A DNA stretch of 64,000 bases from DATEKX01 sp963726785 (GCA_963726785.1 CAVSDJ010000010.1:62001-126000), one strand, 5' to 3'; positions 18,261 through 27,000 are shown, counted from the stretch's first letter. Notes: generated from the letters alone by a model not told the origin. Program-made: numbers and translations.

Positions 18261-18730
18261 TTGAACTTCCTCCTAAGAAAATCAAGGTGGTTAGTTTCAG
18301 TAAAGCCTATCGAGCATGGAAAATTCTTCAGACGCCTGCGCATATTGGCATTCGCATCTGCCACTAGAAAAAACGCACTGCAGAAAGGCTTTTCGACTAG
18401 CGGTACACTAAGTTTAGTGTTGGTTTGAGTTCTTGAAGAGTTTTGCTAAGTGCAGATTATTTAAATCCCCTACTTGTTCGACTTGATTTACTTCTCAGTT
18501 GAAGAGGAAAGCACGGACAATCTCTTCAACCGAATTTAACCTTTCAACAATCAAGCATTCACTGCTATTTATCTCGCAAATTAGAGACCTGATTTCGTGA
18601 ATCAGTCGAGCGGAAAAACAAACTCCGTTATCTCAAAGATTACAATCAAATCCATGAAAAGAGGTATGGTCATTGCTTAGCAAAAATATTCCGAAATTAT
18701 GGAAAATCTCCGAAGGAATGGAAAGGCATT
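18261..18730. promoter_or_regulatory. Leader region of TonB receptor 2 with the shared upstream motif
   Basis: 470 bases without a convincing gene. At 18679-18727 lies the element TATGGAAAATCTCCGAAGG followed by AATGGAAAGG. It matches the element upstream of receptor 1 at 20 of 29 aligned positions by eye, and at a similar distance from the start codon. Confidence 0.4.
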
Positions 18731-20210
18731 TCACAGGGGACGAGCATTAGTGCGCGGGCTCATCTTGTGAAGCGCCACGAGGCTCAATATTGTGATCGCG
18801 CCGAAAATGGCGCTCAGAAGCAACAGCCCGTCTATGCCCTTCCAGTCGGCGAAGTATCCGCCCGTTGTTGCCCCAGATCAACTGGCCTATGCCGAGAAAG
18901 ACCGAATAGAGTCCCATAATCGAGCCGCGATCCGCCGCGTAACTTTCCGTCACGTCTGCGAGGTAAGTGAGCGCTGCGGGAGTGAAGCCGCTCAATAAAA
19001 TAATCCCGATCAGAAACACCGCCATCAGTGGATAATAAAGCGGGCTTGAGAACGTTTCGAGATGATTAAAGCCGTAGACCGTAAGCAACAGCGGAAACAG
19101 CCCCACGGTTGCGACAAGCATCACGCTGGTTTTACGATAACGCGCCAGGATGAAACTCCACGCTAAAATCCCCAGGGCAAAGATCACAGCAAATACTGCA
19201 AAGCCATTGCCGAATTCCACTTCCGTCATGCTGCCCGTAAGCAGTTGGCCTGCGTGCTGCTTTCTGCCTGTAAGCAATCGAACGCTGAGGTTGATCCATA
19301 TCCCGATGATCGAAAAAATTGCTAACCACGCAGGAATGAATCTCCAGACTGCGGGCGACTTCAACAAATCGCGGTAATGCTTCAGTTTCCCCCGCGCGCC
19401 TTCGCCTATTGAGCCTGAGCGCGGATTGCGCTTGAGGTCTTTCAGCCCCCAGACGAAGACTGCGAGGCTGCACAGATATATCAATCCGTTAAGAGAGAAA
19501 GCCGGACTTATCAATTTGATCCCTGCAAAACTCACAGGGTGATCGAAGAACTTCCACAGGTATCCGGCTACGGATGCGCCTAGCGCGATGCCTCCGACAA
19601 GCGTGATCTCGAACAAGCCTATGACGCGCGCGCGAAGGGCGGGGCGGCCTACGGTTGCTTCGGATATATATCCGAGCGTGGCCGGGACTGAACTTGCAGT
19701 AGACAATCCTTCAAGCACTCGCGTGATGACGAGCAGCCATAAGACGATAGTCATGGAAGTCAACTGCACTGCAACAAGGCCGAACACTGGCCCAAGTATG
19801 ATGAATAACTTTCTGCCATAGCGGTCGCTCATCGCGCCAAACACGAGCGAGCCGAACAACTCTGCGATGAAGAAAGAGGCCGTGATAAATCCTGTGAGCG
19901 TGTGTGAGAGGTGATAATAATCGCTGTCTATCTTATCGAAATAAAACTGAAGCATCTGCCCTGTGGTCTGCGAAGCCAGCCGGAGTATAAGACTCCCGAT
20001 AATGACCGCGACGAGTGAGCGAAGCAGCGTTCGCGTCACGCGAGCGCGCCGTGTCACAGGCTCGGAAACATGAGGACGCGCGGAGGCAGAGATAACCGTT
20101 CTTGATGATGTCGTATCGAATTCAGGGGTCTCGGCGTCCGTTTCCGTCTCTATTTTTTCTGCATCCATATCAGGGTTGTCGTCTTCGCTGAGTGTGCGCG
20201 TGAGGGACAT
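18731..20210 (-). CDS. MFS transporter, frameshifted near the C-terminus
   Basis: A disordered acidic N-terminus of about 60 residues precedes about 12 membrane segments with the MFS loop 2-3 motif GAMSDRYGRKLFIILGPVFG and TRVLEGLSTASSVPATLGY. As read, the last 40 residues turn hydrophilic. Removing one base near 18875 restores G-Q-L-I-G-A-T-T-G-G-Y-F-A-D-W and a final hydrophobic helix ending in LHKMSPRTNARPL, with the stop at 18731-18733. So the true gene probably ends at 18731 rather than 18747. The substrate is unknown; drug or metabolite export is typical for this group. Confidence 0.82.
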
Positions 20211-20384
20211 TTCGGTGCCGGAATTGCTCGGCCCTGTCTCGCCATTGAACAGAGGAGTGATTTCACGCGCAGGTTTCTTGAACGTCCGACGCAGTCATTG
20301 CTATGGCTTTTACGCGATAGACAACAACCTAATGGCAAAATTAACAGAACCAAAAGAGCGTGTCTAGCATGGGAAACTGTGAAC

Positions 20385-20452
20385 GCGAAATGATGAATGA
20401 TGAACTGAGACTGCAGAGGCTTCATTCATCATTCATCATTTCGCAATCATCG
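20385..20452. repeat. Heptamer palindrome between cyclophilin and MFS genes
   Basis: The left arm 20385-20404 (GCGAAATGATGAATGATGAA) has two ATGATGA units. The right arm 20421-20452 is made of 7-base units TTCATCA, TTCATCA, TTTCGCA, ATCATCG. The arms are reverse complements. The element ends two bases before the cyclophilin stop codon. Confidence 0.88.
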
Positions 20453-20453
20453 T

Positions 20454-21188
20454 TTATTGGACCGTGACCTTAGTCATCTTGACTGGATTGGCGGGGCGAT
20501 CTGTGCCCGGCGTGACCGGCGCAGAGATTATCTTGTCAACAACATTCATGCCTTCTGTGACTCGCGCAAATATCGTGTAGTTCGGCGGCAACGAGGCTAG
20601 CGCGCGATCCTGATGCATTATGAAGAACTGGCTTGATCCGGTTTCCGGTCTGCCCTTGTTGGCCATTGCGACATCACCGCGATGATAGCCGTTCTGATAG
20701 AGCGGCGAAGTGCGAACGACTTCGTTCGGAAGCGTTTGCCCGTCGGCAGTCTTTCCTCCCGTGCCGTTGCCGTTGGGGTCTCCGCCCTGAATCATGAACC
20801 CGTTCATTATGCGGTGAAAGATGAGGCCATTATAAAAACCCTGTTGGGTTAGCTTCCTGAAATTCTCAGCCGTTTTTGGCGCATCTTTGTCGAGCAGCTC
20901 AATCTTGATTCGGCCCGCGCTGGTCTCAATCGTCACCGTGCGATTTGTCTGGTTTGCTGCCACAGGAGCGCTTTGATTTGCGTTGGCGGCGGGCGGCGCG
21001 GCGTTTTGGTTTGACGGTGCGGTCGCGGCTTGATTTGCATTCGCCGCGCTTGATCGAGCGTTTTGATTCGTGTTCTGGTTTTCCGGTTTGCTTTCGCAGG
21101 CGGCCATTGTAAAAGCCAATAGCGCAACTGAAATCATCAGAAGCAATGTTCGACCGCGAAGATTTGCCGAGGCTTCGTTCGTACTCAT
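20454..21188 (-). CDS. Cyclophilin-type peptidyl-prolyl isomerase, lipoprotein
   Basis: A signal peptide ends in a lipobox (TMAACES), so the protein is probably lipid-anchored. An Asn/Ala/Gln-rich low-complexity linker (residues about 35-80) follows, then a full cyclophilin domain. Typical elements are visible: TAENFRKL, GLIFHRIMNGFMIQGGDPNG (active-site FHR and QGGD), NEVV, VAMANKG, GSSQFFI and YTIFARVTEGMNVVDKI. The tryptophan of human CypA that binds cyclosporin is not obvious, as in many bacterial forms. Its role is proline isomerisation during periplasmic folding. Confidence 0.92.
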   Translation of the reverse strand: MSTNEASANLRGRTLLLMISVALLAFTMAACESKPENQNTNQNARSSAANANQAATAPSNQNAAPPAANANQSAPVAANQTNRTVTIETSAGRIKIELLDKDAPKTAENFRKLTQQGFYNGLIFHRIMNGFMIQGGDPNGNGTGGKTADGQTLPNEVVRTSPLYQNGYHRGDVAMANKGRPETGSSQFFIMHQDRALASLPPNYTIFARVTEGMNVVDKIISAPVTPGTDRPANPVKMTKVTVQ

Positions 21189-21329
21189 AGCTTGTTTCTC
21201 CGAAGCGCGAGCGGCGAGCGCTGGCGCGCGACTCCGAAATCAGCTTGCGCCTCGTCCGCCGCTCTTAATATGAAAAATAAATTCTTTGCGCTGACTCGAA
21301 CCAGGACCAGCGCCCGAACGATGACCGGA

Positions 21330-21740
21330 TTACTTCGCTCCGGGGTGATCCTTCTTGTATTTTTCGGTGCAATGATCGCAGCAGAAATAGACCTTGCGAC
21401 CTTCAAACTCGACGAACTTCTTTTGATCTATCGGCTCGCCGGAAATCGGGCAAACTGTGTTGATCTTGATCAGTTCCTGCTCTTCCTTCGACATCTTTGC
21501 GACGATGGCTTCAGCATTCTTATTGAATTCGTTTACGCATCCTTCGCAGCAGAGATAGACGAACTGGCCTTTGTATTCTGTGCGGTACTTTTCGACGACC
21601 GGGCCGCCGCTGACCGGGCAGAGTTTATTGGTGACGGCTTTCTTCTCAGCGCCATCAAACGCGTGCGCCGCGACAGCGCCTGCGATCATCATCAATGCAA
21701 AAAAAGCAACGGTTATCCTACGCATAAAATCTTGCTTCAC
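21330..21740 (-). CDS. Exported protein with two YHS/TRASH-like cysteine modules
   Basis: After a signal peptide (about 26 residues) come two copies of a metal-binding module of about 45 residues: CPVSGGPV...FVYLCCEGCVNEF and CPISGEPI...VYFCCDHCTEKY. The C-P-x-S-G and C-C-x-x-C spacing is typical of YHS/TRASH-like domains, which bind metals such as copper. The C-terminus is KKDHPGAK. Periplasmic metal binding is inferred; no transporter lies next to it. Confidence 0.75.
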   Translation of the reverse strand: MKQDFMRRITVAFFALMMIAGAVAAHAFDGAEKKAVTNKLCPVSGGPVVEKYRTEYKGQFVYLCCEGCVNEFNKNAEAIVAKMSKEEQELIKINTVCPISGEPIDQKKFVEFEGRKVYFCCDHCTEKYKKDHPGAK

Positions 21741-21828
21741 TCCTTAACTGGATTGATCGGCTGAGAGGCAGCCGAACCTTGATTATACCCATCGCCCGCA
21801 GCTCGCGCAAAGCGAAGGATTCCCTTAA

Positions 21829-21943
21829 GGCTGTAACAAAGTCGAATGAGTGTAGGGGAGGCCCTGTGTGGCCTCCCCAGAGTCAAATAACATTACTCTG
21901 GGGAGGCCACACAGGGCCTCCCCTACAGGACTTTGTTACAGCC
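21829..21943. repeat. 115-base long inverted repeat
   Basis: GGCTGTAACAAAGTC (21829-21843) pairs with GACTTTGTTACAGCC (21929-21943). Inner arms of about 30 bases (GTAGGGGAGGCCCTGTGTGG and its complement) pair almost perfectly around a short A/T-rich centre. It lies between two minus-strand genes. No coding content. Confidence 0.92.
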
Positions 21944-21952
21944 CTGATTCCA

Positions 21953-22333
21953 TTAGTGAAGATAGATTTCCAGCACTCGGTTTTGCGCCTGCGGATCGTA
22001 GATGACCGACACGACATCGCTTTCTTTCAATTCGGCGGCGGTGATCGTCTCGTCATCGCGCGCTTCGTCCGTCAGCAAGCCCAGCAGGTCGGAATCTGAT
22101 TCGCGCCCCACAGCGCCCCCGACAAGATCGTTTTCACGCGCAAGGACTGTCACTTCTGCAAACTCTTTTGCGGGCCTGACGGTAATCAGCAACCTGCCCT
22201 TGCTCGGAGTTTTTATGCTGACGATCTCTCCGCGCACGGCGGCCAGTTGCCTGCTTTGCCCGCGCGGCGAAGGCAGAAGCGCAAGCACAAGCATCATCGA
22301 AAAACTCAAAAGCCCGGGGAAGGTTTGCATCAC
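21953..22333 (-). CDS. Small exported protein of unknown function
   Basis: The 126 residues start with a signal peptide (LLSFSMMLVLALLPSPRGQ). The mature part is predicted beta-rich (GEIVSIKTPSKGRLLITVRP, VVSVIYDPQAQNRVLEIYLH) with an acidic stretch in the middle (ESDSDLLGLLTDEARDDE). The ending resembles small OB-like or DUF5666-like periplasmic proteins, but no family is recognised with certainty. The frame is supported by the signal peptide and codon use. Confidence 0.55.
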   Translation of the reverse strand: MMQTFPGLLSFSMMLVLALLPSPRGQSRQLAAVRGEIVSIKTPSKGRLLITVRPAKEFAEVTVLARENDLVGGAVGRESDSDLLGLLTDEARDDETITAAELKESDVVSVIYDPQAQNRVLEIYLH

Positions 22334-22543
22334 GATTTTCTACCTGCGTTGTCGTTTTGTGGAGAATGCTCGGTCACGCATATCGGGGAGACCTGGGAGA
22401 ACACTTTGTATGCTACTACGACGACACTGGGGCTTCAAGCTTTCAAGACCGATTGGCAGGCCAGCTTGCAAGCCGTCAATCGGTGTGTTAGACATTGAGT
22501 GTATACAAATTTGTTTTTTGAATGGCAGGATAACAGGGGATAT

Positions 22544-23287
22544 ATGCGGGGTAAGATAACGATATTCATTGATGGCAACAATTTGTTCCACGCAGCAAGA
22601 TCGGTCGGTGTTGAAATTGATTATGCAAAGTTTTTGAATTTCCTTCGCGGCAACTCGCCGCTTCTGCGCGCCTTCTTCTACACGGGAGTTGACGAGAAAG
22701 CCGAACGCCAGCAAGGCTTTCTCCTCTGGATGCGCAGAAACGGCTATCGAGTGGTCGAGAAGGAACTCAAGACCTACGCAGACGGCACAAAGAAAGCGAA
22801 TCTCGACGTAGAAATTGCAGTAGACATGCTCTCGCTTGCAGACAAGTACGACACAGCCGTGCTCGTCTCAGGCGATGAAGATTTTGCCTATGCCATTAAT
22901 GCGGTCGCTTACAAAGGCGTGCGCGTTGAGCTTGCTGGATTTCGCAGCAACACAAGCCCGCGCCTGATTGACGTGGCCGACCAGTTCATCGAACTGGATT
23001 CGCACGTCGAAGAGATTACCAAGACCGAAAGCCGCTATCATAACAATCACCACTCCGGGAGCCACTACATTCAGACGCGCAACAGCGGCAGTCTCAATTC
23101 CGGTGCCTTCAACACAGGCAGCCTCAATACAGGCAACTTAAACAGCGGAAGCTTTAACACCTCTCAATTAAACAGCGGCGGCTATGTGCGCGTTCACGAC
23201 GAACAGGCTGTAGAAGAAGCCGTCAGCACCCCGCTCGACAAAGAGCCGGAACATGTCGAAACCGGCGAAGAAGCAGTGCAGAATTAG
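22544..23287 (+). CDS. NYN-domain (PIN-like) putative RNase with an Asn-rich pentapeptide tail
   Basis: The N-terminal 160 residues are a NYN/LabA-type domain: ITIFIDGNNLFHAA (first acid), KKANLDVEIAVDMLSLA (second acids) and TAVLVSGDEDFAYAINAV (third acids) give the PIN-like catalytic set. The fold belongs to metal-dependent RNases. The C-terminal tail contains seven consecutive 5-residue units of form N-(S/T)-G-x-(L/F), encoded at 23081-23185, then an acidic end. GTG at 22499 would add 15 residues; ATG at 22544 is preferred because homology begins right after it and a GGGG lies before it. Free-standing, no clear operon partner. Confidence 0.85.
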   Translation: MRGKITIFIDGNNLFHAARSVGVEIDYAKFLNFLRGNSPLLRAFFYTGVDEKAERQQGFLLWMRRNGYRVVEKELKTYADGTKKANLDVEIAVDMLSLADKYDTAVLVSGDEDFAYAINAVAYKGVRVELAGFRSNTSPRLIDVADQFIELDSHVEEITKTESRYHNNHHSGSHYIQTRNSGSLNSGAFNTGSLNTGNLNSGSFNTSQLNSGGYVRVHDEQAVEEAVSTPLDKEPEHVETGEEAVQN

Positions 23288-23336
23288 AGGTTAACAAGAG
23301 GCCTATGTACTTTGGCCTTTAATAGCATGTTTAAGA

Positions 23337-23424
23337 AGCTCCGTAGGAGCGACCTGTCTATAGTTTTAGATGCTGTAGCTCCGTAGGAGCGACCTCTGAA
23401 TCAATAGGTCGCTCCTACGGAGCT
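23337..23424. repeat. Two direct and one inverted copy of a 19-base repeat
   Basis: AGCTCCGTAGGAGCGACCT occurs at 23337-23355 and 23377-23395, and its exact reverse complement at 23406-23424. The last two form a strong hairpin between convergent genes and could terminate both. Confidence 0.93.
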
Positions 23425-23445
23425 TCTTTCTAATACAGCCTCTAA

Positions 23446-24456
23446 TCATCTTTTCGTTGAAACATCTGTGCGGATGCAGGCCGCGTAATGATTCGGGCTT
23501 ATCTCGACAAGCGGCGGTCTGGCGAGTTTGCACTCTTCGATGGCAATCGGGCAGCGCGTGTGAAAGCGGCATCCTTCGGGCGGATTGATCGGAGTCGGCG
23601 CGTCGCCTTCGAGCTTGTGCCTTTCTCGCTTTGCGCGCGGAATCGGAATTGGAATCGAAGCCAGCAGCGCTTGCGTGTAAGGATGAAGCGGGTTCGCGAA
23701 TATCTCTTCCGTTTCGGCCTCTTCGACTATCTCGCCCAAATACATAACGGCTACTCGGTTCGATATGTGTTTCACGACCGCAAGATCATGCGCGATGAAC
23801 AGATAAGTCAACTCGAATTTTTTCTGAAGTTCGTCGAGCAGGTTCAATATCTGCGCTTGAATGGAGACGTCGAGCGCAGACACGGCTTCGTCACACACTA
23901 TGAATTTCGGATCGAGCGCGAGCGCGCGCGCTATGCCTATGCGTTGGCGCTGGCCGCCTGAAAATTCGTGCGGGTAGCGATTTATATATTCCGGCCTGAG
24001 TCCTACAAGCTCCAAAAGCTCTGCAACACGTTCGCGCGCGCGCGTTCGTTTTCGAGATGAATTCGAACCTTTGTCTTCCGAGCCGATACCGTGAACGAGG
24101 ATGGGTTCTTCGATCATCGCGCCAACAGTCATTCGCGGATTGAGCGAGCCGAACGGGTCTTGAAAGATGATCTGCATCTCGCGCCTGAGCTTGCGCATTT
24201 CACTGGCAGCAAGCGCGAACACATCGCGGCCATCGAAAGTAACGCTTCCGGAAGTCGGCTCGATAAGGCGTAGAATGGTTCGCCCGGCGGTCGTTTTGCC
24301 GCAGCCCGATTCGCCTACGAGTCCGAGCGTTTTCCCGCGCGGAATCGAAAACGAAATGCCGTCAACTGCCCGCACAGCGCCTACTGTCTTAGGCACAACG
24401 CCTTTGCGAATCGGGTAGTGCTTCACAAGGTTTTCGACGATTAGAATGTCGTCCAT
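23446..24456 (-). CDS. oppF: Dipeptide/oligopeptide ABC transporter ATP-binding protein, OppF-like
   Basis: The ABC ATPase has Walker A GESGCGKTT, Q-loop IFQDPFGSLNPRMTVG, signature FSGGQRQRIGIARAL, Walker B KFIVCDEAVSALD and H-loop IAHDLAVV. The C-terminal oligopeptide/dipeptide domain ends with the iron-sulfur-like cysteine pattern GCRFHTRCPIAIEEC seen in OppD/DppF proteins. The long frame begins at 24624, but homology starts at MDDILIVENLVKHYP (24456), 14 bases after the oppD stop. No permease or binding-protein gene is present in the window, so partners must be encoded elsewhere. Confidence 0.88.
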   Translation of the reverse strand: MDDILIVENLVKHYPIRKGVVPKTVGAVRAVDGISFSIPRGKTLGLVGESGCGKTTAGRTILRLIEPTSGSVTFDGRDVFALAASEMRKLRREMQIIFQDPFGSLNPRMTVGAMIEEPILVHGIGSEDKGSNSSRKRTRARERVAELLELVGLRPEYINRYPHEFSGGQRQRIGIARALALDPKFIVCDEAVSALDVSIQAQILNLLDELQKKFELTYLFIAHDLAVVKHISNRVAVMYLGEIVEEAETEEIFANPLHPYTQALLASIPIPIPRAKRERHKLEGDAPTPINPPEGCRFHTRCPIAIEECKLARPPLVEISPNHYAACIRTDVSTKR

Positions 24457-24469
24457 AATCCAGACTTCT

Positions 24470-25501
24470 TCAAACGGACCCTCGGGCCATCTCGCCCACC
24501 TCTTCTGCGAAGTGACAGGCCGCGAAATGATCCGGCCTGATTTCGCGAAGCGGGGGCTCCTGCTTGCAGATTTCCTGAGCCATCGAGCAACGCGTGCGAA
24601 AACGACAGCCCGAAGGAAAATCAACAGGGCTTGGCATCGCGCCGGGAATTACCGCAAGCTTCTCTTTCTTTTCCGTGAGCGTCGGCAGAGAGCGAAACAA
24701 ACCATGCGTGTAAGGATGCTTTGGCTTGTCGAACAACTCGACTGCGGGTGCGTACTCGACTACGCGGCCCGCATACATCACCGCCACGCGGTCGCAGGTT
24801 TCTGCAATCACGCCCAGATCGTGCGTGATTAATAACACAGACATGCCAAGCTCGCGCTGAAGCTCGTTCAACAGATCGAGTATCTGCGCTTGAATCGTAA
24901 CGTCGAGCGCCGTGGTCGGCTCGTCGGCAATCAACAGTTGAGGGCGACAAACGAGCGCCATCGCAATCATCGCTCGCTGTTTCATTCCGCCCGACATCTG
25001 ATGAGGGTATTCATTGAAGCGAGTTTCAGGCGACGGAATGCCGACTCGCCTGAGCATCTCGATAGCCATATCTCGCGCTTCGCGTTTTGATTTCTTCTGA
25101 TGCTCAAGTATTGCTTCCGTGATCTGCCGTCCGATTTTCATTATCGGGTTGAGCGAAGACATCGGCTCTTGAAAGATCATCGAGATCATATTCCCGCGCA
25201 CGCGTCGCATTTCTTTATCGTTCAACGCAAGCAGGCTCTCGCCTCGAAATCTTATCTCGCCTCCGGCGTACCGAGCCGAGGGCGCGGGCACGAGTTGAAG
25301 TATCGAGTACGCAGTGACGGATTTGCCGCAGCCCGATTCGCCTACGAGTCCGAGCGTCTCGCCCTCGTTGATGGAAAAGCTCACGCCATCAACGGCCTTC
25401 AATATGCCATCGTCAGTATGGAAATAAACGCGCAGGTCGGAAACGTCAAGAAGGTTTTGGATTTCGGATTTCGGATTTCGGATTTCAGTTTCTGCGATCA
25501 T
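24470..25501 (-). CDS. oppD: Dipeptide/oligopeptide ABC transporter ATP-binding protein, OppD-like
   Basis: Walker A GESGCGKSV, Q-loop MIFQEPMSSLNPIMKIG, signature MSGGMKQRAMIAMAL, Walker B LLIADEPTTALD, H-loop ITHDLGVI and the C-terminal GCRFRTRCSMAQEIC motif identify an OppD-type subunit. The start ATG (25501) overlaps the stop of the EIIA gene as ATGA, which suggests coupling. Residues 6-15 are encoded by 7-base tandem repeats (25456-25489) and read E-I-R-N-P-K-S-E-I-Q; conserved sequence begins after them at LLDVSDLRVYF. The extra N-terminal residues are probably not functional. Confidence 0.88.
   Translation of the reverse strand: MIAETEIRNPKSEIQNLLDVSDLRVYFHTDDGILKAVDGVSFSINEGETLGLVGESGCGKSVTAYSILQLVPAPSARYAGGEIRFRGESLLALNDKEMRRVRGNMISMIFQEPMSSLNPIMKIGRQITEAILEHQKKSKREARDMAIEMLRRVGIPSPETRFNEYPHQMSGGMKQRAMIAMALVCRPQLLIADEPTTALDVTIQAQILDLLNELQRELGMSVLLITHDLGVIAETCDRVAVMYAGRVVEYAPAVELFDKPKHPYTHGLFRSLPTLTEKKEKLAVIPGAMPSPVDFPSGCRFRTRCSMAQEICKQEPPLREIRPDHFAACHFAEEVGEMARGSV
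25456..25489. repeat. Heptamer tandem repeat inside the oppD 5' end
   Basis: Plus strand units ATTTCGG, ATTTCGG, ATTTCGG, ATTTCAG lie in frame inside the first 16 codons of oppD. Only one arm of the usual palindrome is seen. Confidence 0.88.
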
Positions 25502-25911
25502 GCTCGTGGTTTCTGGGGCGCAAGGATGTCGCTGGCAAGATGAATCTGCTGTTGTCCCTGGTCTCGCACGCGGCGTGCGAGGTCGCCTAGCTGCTCGTCT
25601 TTATCCTGAGTTGCGAGTTTGATGACCATCGGCAAATTGACGCCCGTCACCACCTCAACCGACGCCTGACCGAGAAAAGTCGCCGCAAGGTTCGTGGGCG
25701 TGCCGCCGAACATGTCTGTGAGCAATAGCACGCCGCTCCCCACATCAACTCGCTGTATAGCTCGCTCGACCTCTTCCCGCGCCACGTCAACATCGTCGTG
25801 CCAGCCGATAGAGACCGCCGTGATGTGATGTATCTCGCCAACGATCATTTCGGCGGCAGAGACCAGTTCGTTAGCCAACTGCCCGTGCGTTACTATGACT
25901 CCACCTATCAT
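25498..25911 (-). CDS. PTS mannose/fructose-family EIIA domain protein
   Basis: The 137 residues begin MIGGVIVTHGQLANELVSAA; His9 in VTHG is the expected phospho-acceptor of EIIA-Man (PF03610). LLLTDMFGGTPTNLAA is the second conserved block. No EIIB, EIIC or EIID genes are nearby, so a regulatory rather than sugar-transport role is likely, as for other EIIA proteins placed after rpoN-hpf-rapZ. Overlaps oppD by an ATGA. Confidence 0.88.
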   Translation of the reverse strand: MIGGVIVTHGQLANELVSAAEMIVGEIHHITAVSIGWHDDVDVAREEVERAIQRVDVGSGVLLLTDMFGGTPTNLAATFLGQASVEVVTGVNLPMVIKLATQDKDEQLGDLARRVRDQGQQQIHLASDILAPQKPRA

Positions 25912-25912
25912 A

Positions 25913-26017
25913 ATTTTAGATTTTAGATTTTGGATTTTAGATTATAAAGATTTCGACTGCCGCGATAGCTCGAAGCTGATCCGGCAATCCAAAATCCAAA
26001 ATCTAAAATCCAAAATC
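25913..26017. repeat. Heptamer palindrome between rapZ and EIIA
   Basis: Left arm 25913-25940: ATTTTAG, ATTTTAG, ATTTTGG, ATTTTAG. Right arm 25986-26017: AATCCAAAATCCAAA followed by ATCTAAA, ATCCAAA, ATC. The arms are reverse complements with a 45-base centre and fill the whole gene junction. Confidence 0.93.
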
Positions 26018-26019
26018 GG

Positions 26020-26895
26020 TCATACTTTATATCGCTGCTCGTCTTTCGCTATGTCGCGGTGAACGACTTTAGTTTTATATCCTTGTTCAGCCAACCGTTT
26101 GGTCAAAGCGTCAGCCACCATCACCGAGCGGTGGCGGCCTCCCGTGCATCCCACGCCCACCGTCAGGTAGCTTTTACCTTCGCGCTGAAAACGCGGCAAC
26201 AGGTACGCAAGCAAATCAACGAATCGCGCGATGGTGTCTTCGACCTCGCTCTGCGATTGCAGATACTCTATCACAGCCGTGTCGCGACCTGTGAACGGTC
26301 GCAACTCAGGAATGAAATGCGGGTTAGGAAGAAACCGAACGTCGAAAAGCATATCCAACCCGCGCGGTAAGCCGTGCCTGAAGCCGAATGACGAAATCGT
26401 CACGTTCAACTCTTTAGCGCCGCCTTTTTCACAGAACCGATCTTTTATCTCATCGCGCAGCGTGTGGACTGTGTGCTCCGAAGTATCTATGACGAAATCC
26501 GACAGGTCGTGTATTTCAGAGAGCATCTCGCGCTCCTGCCGTATGGCTGCCACTACGCCCTGATCGGGCAGCGGATGAGGCCGTCTGGTTTCGCTGTAAC
26601 GGCGCAGCAGCACCTCTTCGTCCGCTTCCAAAAAAAGCACAGTCACATTGACGCCTTTGCTCCGCAACTCTTCGTGAATCTGCGGAAACATACCGAGGAA
26701 TTCGCGCGAGCGCACGTCAACTACAAAAGCTGTGCGATCTATCTCGCTCGACTCGTCGCAAAGGCGCACAAAGGTCGGGATGAGTTGTACGGGAAGATTG
26801 TCTATCGCAAAGTATCCGAGATCCTCGAATGCTTTGAGCGCAGAAGACATCCCCGACCCGGAGACGCCAGTTATGATGACGACCGATACTGGCAT
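26020..26895 (-). CDS. rapZ: RNase adapter / nucleotide-binding protein RapZ-like, Walker A lysine replaced
   Basis: The 291 residues match RapZ/YvcJ along their length: N-terminal P-loop region followed by EDLGYFAIDNLP, RRYSETRRPHPL, FGFRHGLPRGLDMLFDVRFL, GVGCTGGRHRSVMVADAL and a C-terminal KTKVVHRDI. RapZ binds nucleotide-sugar-related ligands and, in enterobacteria, adapts RNase E to small RNAs. The P-loop reads GVSGSGMS at residues 10-17, with methionine (ATG) where lysine (AAG) is expected. That is one base change and would weaken nucleotide binding. It lies in the usual cluster after hpf. Confidence 0.9.
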   Translation of the reverse strand: MPVSVVIITGVSGSGMSSALKAFEDLGYFAIDNLPVQLIPTFVRLCDESSEIDRTAFVVDVRSREFLGMFPQIHEELRSKGVNVTVLFLEADEEVLLRRYSETRRPHPLPDQGVVAAIRQEREMLSEIHDLSDFVIDTSEHTVHTLRDEIKDRFCEKGGAKELNVTISSFGFRHGLPRGLDMLFDVRFLPNPHFIPELRPFTGRDTAVIEYLQSQSEVEDTIARFVDLLAYLLPRFQREGKSYLTVGVGCTGGRHRSVMVADALTKRLAEQGYKTKVVHRDIAKDEQRYKV

Positions 26896-26901
26896 AGAGT
26901 T

Positions 26902-27000
26902 AGAAGTCAGAGGCTAGAGATCAGAGGTCAGTAATAAATGATAAGTTATAGATCTGGCTTAACCGGTCGCAACTGACCTCCAGCCTCTGACCTCTAAAGT
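26902..27000. repeat. Heptamer palindrome between hpf and rapZ
   Basis: Left arm 26902-26929: AGAAGTC, AGAGGCT, AGAGATC, AGAGGTC, then AGT. The right arm, about 26973-26996 (ACTGACC, TCCAGCC, TCTGACC, TCT), is its reverse complement with a few mismatches. No gene in this junction. Confidence 0.88.

Noticed and set aside
23081..23185. Heptamer-type repeat in the NYN gene
   Set aside because: The period here is 15 bases, equal to five codons, so it is a protein repeat and not the intergenic heptamer type.
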